Assembly: GCA_030549335.1 (NCBI GenBank)
Contig: CM060188.1
Location: forward strand, 43,179,696-43,243,695
Source of the DNA: Pontederia crassipes
Lineage: Eukaryota; Streptophyta; Magnoliopsida; Commelinales; Pontederiaceae
DNA length: 64,000 nucleotides
Direction: 5' to 3'
The notes under the pieces: model-generated
The model's database searches: none
What the model was told of the DNA's origin: nothing
What the model saw: the letters and a program-made list of their open reading frames with translations, nothing else
Translations under genes and position numbers: made by a program
Shown here: positions 58,561 through 64,000 of the stretch, piece after piece
How the letters are laid out: every line of letters starts with the position of its first letter
Position numbering within the stretch: position 1 is the first letter of the stretch

Positions 58561-61500
58561 ATGCACGACATCCAAAGCATGTTTAATCTTGTTGGGGCCA
58601 TGTTTTGCAGGTTACGATTTTCATCTAAAATGATGGAATACAGCTTATTCTACGATGGAGTTGAGGATACAAATGTAATTTTACTATTCATGTGACTTAT
58701 GATGACTCAACTTTTTTAAAAGAGCAAATGTTTCGATGGTCATTTTGCAAGATATTATTCATGTGTTCCCAAATGTTACAACAGAATAGAATTTTATCTT
58801 ATAACATCTCAGAGGCATGAATAACTTCTATTCATTCAGATATTTTCACTTATTCTTATCTACACCATTTTAAGTCAGCCAAATGGATATTTTCACTTAT
58901 ATGTCTATAGAATAATTAATGATAAGTCAAAATTTTGCATATCATATGAAATATTATTTTAAGTCACCTTATGCTTACCTTTAAGTTCTTAATCACAAAA
59001 CATTCTACGCAAATGGCATACATTGATTGCATCTTAATGATGCATAAATCATTCATATTTTCATCTTCATCGATTAAACTATTAACATGATATACAAGTA
59101 AAAAAAATTATCTCATCAACTTCAAATTAAAATTTTAATAAAATTATAAAAATTATAAAGTTGCATAAAAATGGATATTTATTAATTCATAATTGGATTT
59201 ATAATGCATGTTTATTATATTTTCAAAGAAAAGGATTACAAACAAATGTGTCTATATAAAATAAAACTAAATAATCGAATTAAAAAATAATTAAATGATC
59301 GTTTCTCGTCTATATAAATAGTTAAACATTACTGTGGTCTCAAAATTTGACATTTCAACTTTTTTATTGAAACGGCCTCCAATCAAATAGGTCTTGCAAA
59401 CTCTACCCACGTGCTACCTAATTTAGCACTTTTGGCATGTCTTGCTTTTGAATTCTTTCATTCAATCTCTATCCATTCTTCATAGTCATATATATATATA
59501 TATACATATATTATATATATATATATATGGAAACACATGGCTTTTGGAGTTTGATGTTTGTTGTCATATGGTGACAGTGTGTCATGTCTGGTGAGGTGAG
59601 GCTCGCCATCCGAGAATGATCAAAGTGGTCACATAGGAATCTTTACTTTTCACTTCACTATATCTATTAATTATTTGTTAAGATAACGACTTCCAAGTAC
59701 ATTGGATATTGATTACTTTTAGTTCAAAGATTCATATTTATTATTAATTTTTAATGTTTCATCTTCTTCAAATAAATGCGCTTCTTGAGATTCAAATTTG
59801 ATGTCATCTTCCTACGAATTACATTCGAGTTACTTGATATTAATCTCTAATTTTAATTAGGACACAAAAGAACTGATAATATGAGTTTTATTTTTTCTTT
59901 TTTTTCCTACTACATGTTTTTTCTTATCGATATTACTAGTGTAAAGAAATAGTTGATTCAAGTTTGAATTTTATTTCGGTAAATACTTGTAGTTGATTTA
60001 TTTATTTTGGAAATAATGTCTTGGCCTTAATGATGACGGAAAGAAAATGGAAAAAGAAAAAAAAATCCAAAGGCTTAGATAAGATCATACTATTTTTATA
60101 CAACTATTTTTGTTCTTTGCCCAGTGTGTTGTATTCTTGCCAATCTATCCAACTCAGCTTGGAGATATCCCAAGTGCTAAGGAATCTGTTGCAAGGAGAA
60201 AAAAAAATGAAATCGGTAATATGTAAGTTGGAATGTGGTAATCTTATAGTTAATAAATATAAATTCATATATTATTACATAAATATTTATTATTGGGCGA
60301 TAATATTCATTGGGATATCCTCCTCATGCCATGGAAATATAACTTTATGTACTTTTGCATCAATCCTCTTAGAATGTGTCGTCGGCTTCGTCTTCAACAT
60401 CATGTCGTCCGCTAAAGTGCTGCGTGCTGCCATACTTTTCTTGAAAGTTTAAACCTTTAGAAAGAACAAACATCCCTACACATGTCGAGTTGGATCCGAT
60501 CCTATGAACAAACTCGGTTCGACTCGATCATTTTCTTAATGATTTTATATTTTATTTAATATAAATAATATTATTTTAAAAGCATAAAATAACTTTTCTA
60601 ATTATTTAATATTATTTTTGCACTCAAAATATTTTATTTTAATTTTTTTAAAAAAATTAAATCAAATATGTGAGTGATCTTGAATTGGTATGCGGTGAAT
60701 TTTAGTATCATTTTTGTAATAACAATAATTATACTTTCTGGACAAACGTAGTAACATAAGAATTAATTTGATCCAAATATTCATTCACCAATATTCATTT
60801 TGCGGTAGTAGTAATCATGAAAAATTTAAGTTCGGCTATTCTTTTCTTTGCACTGTTTTCTTCCATATTTTCTTTCCATATATTTTTCTTTCATTTCATT
60901 CATCTATCTTTTAATGGGAGAACTTTCCACTATTAGGGTACACCAAATGAAGTCACTGTATGGCAATCAATGCCACCATAAGTACCCTCTGTGAATGAAT
61001 GATGTCTCACCTCCTTAAGTGGAATCCTTTTCATTGATTTAGGGTTGGAGCCTCCTGCACAATAGGAGAAGTAGTCAGTAGTCATATGTGTTTATCCCTC
61101 ACTAGTCCATTCATTTGAACAGGTTTAGGATTAATGTGAAATCAATTGTTTTGGTATTATCAATCACATGGTCATATAGATTATCAATCAATCAAGTGAT
61201 ATGAGAGGAAGAGAAGCTCCAATAAGTAATATAATTTATCGAGTAAATCCTGAAATCAATAGAAGTTAGTTCATTTAAATAGAATGTATGAATCAAGAGT
61301 TATATGCTTCTTGAACTAATTTTAGGCGTTTGATCTTTCAAGAATGAATCCAGATTAACCATTATCGTCAGTATGTTCTTAGACATATTGGTCGGACACC
61401 AATCATGATTCTTCATGATTTCAAGTCTAGACTTTTTGGATCTTTCAGATGTCCCAACTGGTTGTTTCATAATGTTGTAGATGGTTTGGATATTAGAATG

Positions 61501-64000
61501 TAAAGTTCGGATGCCAAACTTTGCTAAGGCTTTCTCAGTTGACAAGCTCATCCGAATTTTAATTCAGTTGTTCGAACTTTTAAGCAGAGTCGCAAATCAT
61601 TGCGAAGTTCTAAATGTTTAAACAAGTTTTCAAAATCTACAATATGATATCATTGCAAAGAGTAACTAGATGATTTATACATGCATTAAAATTGCTATAA
61701 TCATCAATCACTAATCATCATTCGCTGAGGCCAATCATTTCTAAGGGTTGAGTCTCCTTTAATAATCATTCCAGTTTAAACATGAGATATTCTATTAAAT
61801 AATTCTAATTAAACCTAGTTTATCTCAAATATTATCATTACCACCAAACACATGGGCTAACAAATATGAAAAAGAGAGCTAGGCTTTGCTCTAGGTTCAC
61901 TAGCTGAGCGAACCTTTGCCCATGACATTGGATTTGGCTTGTTATTTTCTTTTTTAACACTTTCCTAATTTTGTTTTCATTTTTTTGCCTCTTCATTAAT
62001 AATTAATTTCTCTTTTAGTATTTCTAGTCTTATGTTTCTTTTCTCCTATTTAATTTTAAATATAAATACCTTTCTTATTTTCTTTCCTTTTATTTTTTCT
62101 AGATAAATTACATGGATCATTTCCAACTTTAAGTCAATATCTCAACGGTCTTCTAACTTTAATTTATAACAAGATTGCCCCAAACTTTATTTTTCTTGCA
62201 CGTTAGTAGCACTACCGAGCACAACAAAAAGTAATAAAACAATATAATAAATTAATAAAAAAAGAGACAATAGCCTATCGCTGGGGCAGGAATAAGGGGG
62301 GCACGTTCCCTCCTTCTCTCCCCCTGCGAGCTCTCGGTGAACTCGCACAAGGTAGCTGATGTCCCCTTTTCTCTCACGACACATCTACCACCATTGCCTC
62401 GGCCAACGTAGTCTCATGCCGGAGAAGTACGAAGTCGTCGCTAGCACTCCTATGAATAATTCTATAGGGAGAACCGGAGAGCACTTCATCGTCGCTGGCA
62501 ATAGTTCATCGAGCTCTCATGGCGTGGAGAATACGATGGGCTCTCTCCAAGCCACAACAGAGTTTTGCCTCTAACTTTGGAAACAGATGTCCTTGGCAGG
62601 TTTCATCGGTGCGAATCCACTCCTTTGGCTAAATGAGAGCATCGAGATTATTGAAATCAATTTGGAATTTGATTGCAGCTATTTCTCCACTGATGACCCT
62701 TTGGCTTCGAGCTCTATTCCCTCAACGCCAATGGATATGCAGAGCTCCATCACTGATCTTTTGCCAAGCTGCCCCCCTTGGGATGTCGTTAACTATAGTA
62801 AAAATAGCTTTACCTGCATAATTGAGCTGAGAGAAATAGTTGTCTCGCAGGGTTTGATGCTCCCTTTCTTCCTCGCCAACCACTATATATAGTCCCGTCG
62901 CTCTTGTTTCTCGGTTCCACTTTGACCCTCTTCGCGATTCCTCTTCACAAACTAACCACTAGGCACTCACGATCGCGAATCATACATTCAAGTTCATGAC
63001 ATGTCTCCTTCGTGATTGTGAAACACTATTTTATGATTGTATTGAGACCCAAACATTCCCAGGTGCTCATTTGATCATGATTGTGGCATGATAACCATGC
63101 CCACATGCTTGCTTCACAATTGTGAAAGACTATTTCACAATTATGAACCACACAACCATCCTGATAGACACAGGTCATGCCCCTAGACAATGGCAAACAA
63201 TATTTTTCTTGACTCTTTTAGGTTATTTTCAGATATTAAAATATGAAGAATCACCTATTTTAACATTAATCATCACATTAATACTTATCCAATATTTTAT
63301 TTAATAATGGGATAAAAGGATACTCATCATCATTGTATCATTTAGGAGTTCTTCCCTAGCCAAAAAAAAATTTAAATACCCTTCACATGATGGGTATTAC
63401 TAAACATGTATGTAACCAAAAGAAAAGTGCTCATGGTACTACACTCCTTTTCAACACTACTAGAACTATCCTACACATCTTCAGCTAATCAGATGGATCT
63501 TCATATGCTTCAAAGAAGCCATTAAAGGTAGAGTTGCTTTCTTTATTTTGCTTTATTTTGTGGATTTTTACCCCAAGAATGAACTAAAAGTTACTAATAT
63601 TTCATAAGAATAAGAGAGAATATTTTTGTTTTGCATTTGATTAAAAATGTTAGTTTGAAACGATGTTAGATAGAGGTCTCCCATTTAGGCAAATTGTAGA
63701 TAAAATTGATGCTAGTAAAATATTAGATCATAATTTCTTACATCAGATACATATAGCAATAATAAAACTTTAATCAGTTTGTTAGATATGAGACTCAAAA
63801 TATAAATTAAATTTTTTCGATACAAATTTTTTTTTCAATCACAACATGCCACGTTAGCTATTTTCCTTCAATGATTCAAAATTAGAATACTAGTGAATTA
63901 TTAATTCCGGAAATCTACCAGAAATTAAATATGAAAAACAAGCTTGGAATCCTCCAATGATTCGAAATTGCAAATAATTACAAAAACCAGTGAATTATTA
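58561..64000. other. AT-rich sequence, no recognisable gene
   Basis: I see no supported gene. There is a TA-rich microsatellite at 59491-59529. The 143-codon frame at 60021-60452 is Lys-rich then Tyr/Ile-rich and looks accidental. At 62180-63180 base composition is more even: a TATA-like box (CACTATATATAG, 62881-62892), short unrecognised frames before it (62359-62892), and afterwards CACAATTGTGAAA-type dyads (62940-63150). It may be another LTR or promoter fragment, unproven. Confidence 0.4.

Noticed and set aside
60021..60452. 143-codon frame on the plus strand
   Set aside because: Low complexity at the start, no recognisable family, AT-rich context with no codon bias or neighbours.

Overview
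This is a stretch of nuclear genome from a flowering plant. The evidence is two spliced genes with plant-specific best matches, plant retrotransposon families (a chromovirus, an L1 LINE with an RNase H tail, an RTE LINE) and plant-type Helitron, hAT, CACTA and Mutator-like elements. The wording of the ExAD-like exons looks more monocot than eudicot to me, but that is a weak impression. I see no intact host gene. The window is two decayed host genes buried in nested transposable elements (TEs) and AT-rich sequence.

Host genes. A 14-exon gene on the minus strand (164-6274) matches ExAD, the GT47 exostosin-family extensin arabinosyltransferase of Arabidopsis At3g57630. Splice sites and phases all fit, but it carries two nonsense codons and two 1-base insertions. 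About 41 kb away on the plus strand (47792-56796) are the last exons of an LPAT2-type lysophosphatidic acid acyltransferase (Arabidopsis At3g57650). It is frameshifted, has a damaged catalytic block, and its upstream exons are missing. The two Arabidopsis orthologues are close neighbours, so this looks like a conserved but decaying syntenic block.

Layout. 1-6274: ExAD pseudogene, with a short RTE-tailed insertion in intron 2. 7173-9382: Helitron. 9383-14757: minus-strand chromovirus relic (3' LTR plus pol). 14758-20530: AT-rich repeat family split by a second Helitron (15485-19207). 20531-23689: AT-rich, no gene. 23690-about 26130: minus-strand LTR carrying a hAT insertion (25061-25730). 27644-30438: 5'-truncated RTE LINE. 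32099-41291: complete young chromovirus with 5-bp target-site duplications (TSDs), near-identical LTRs and a gag-pol frame broken by one stop codon. 43089-46193: foldback or Mutator-like element with about 1.1-kb inverted arms. 47100-47788: small inverted-repeat element. 48792-56236: L1 LINE inserted at the LPAT splice donor, itself split by a CACTA element (52586-54240). 57011-about 58560: another minus-strand chromovirus LTR. 58561-64000: AT-rich sequence with no recognisable gene.

Two patterns stand out. Four chromovirus LTRs each carry, at a similar distance from the LTR end, a cluster of short CG-rich palindromes. The palindrome sequence differs in each lineage while its position is kept. 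Separately, three non-autonomous DNA transposons from different superfamilies (hAT, CACTA, Mutator-like) share the same internal architecture: a TATA-like box, a CT-rich leader, then GC-rich tandem repeats. The hAT and CACTA elements share the same GGATCCGGC-type unit.
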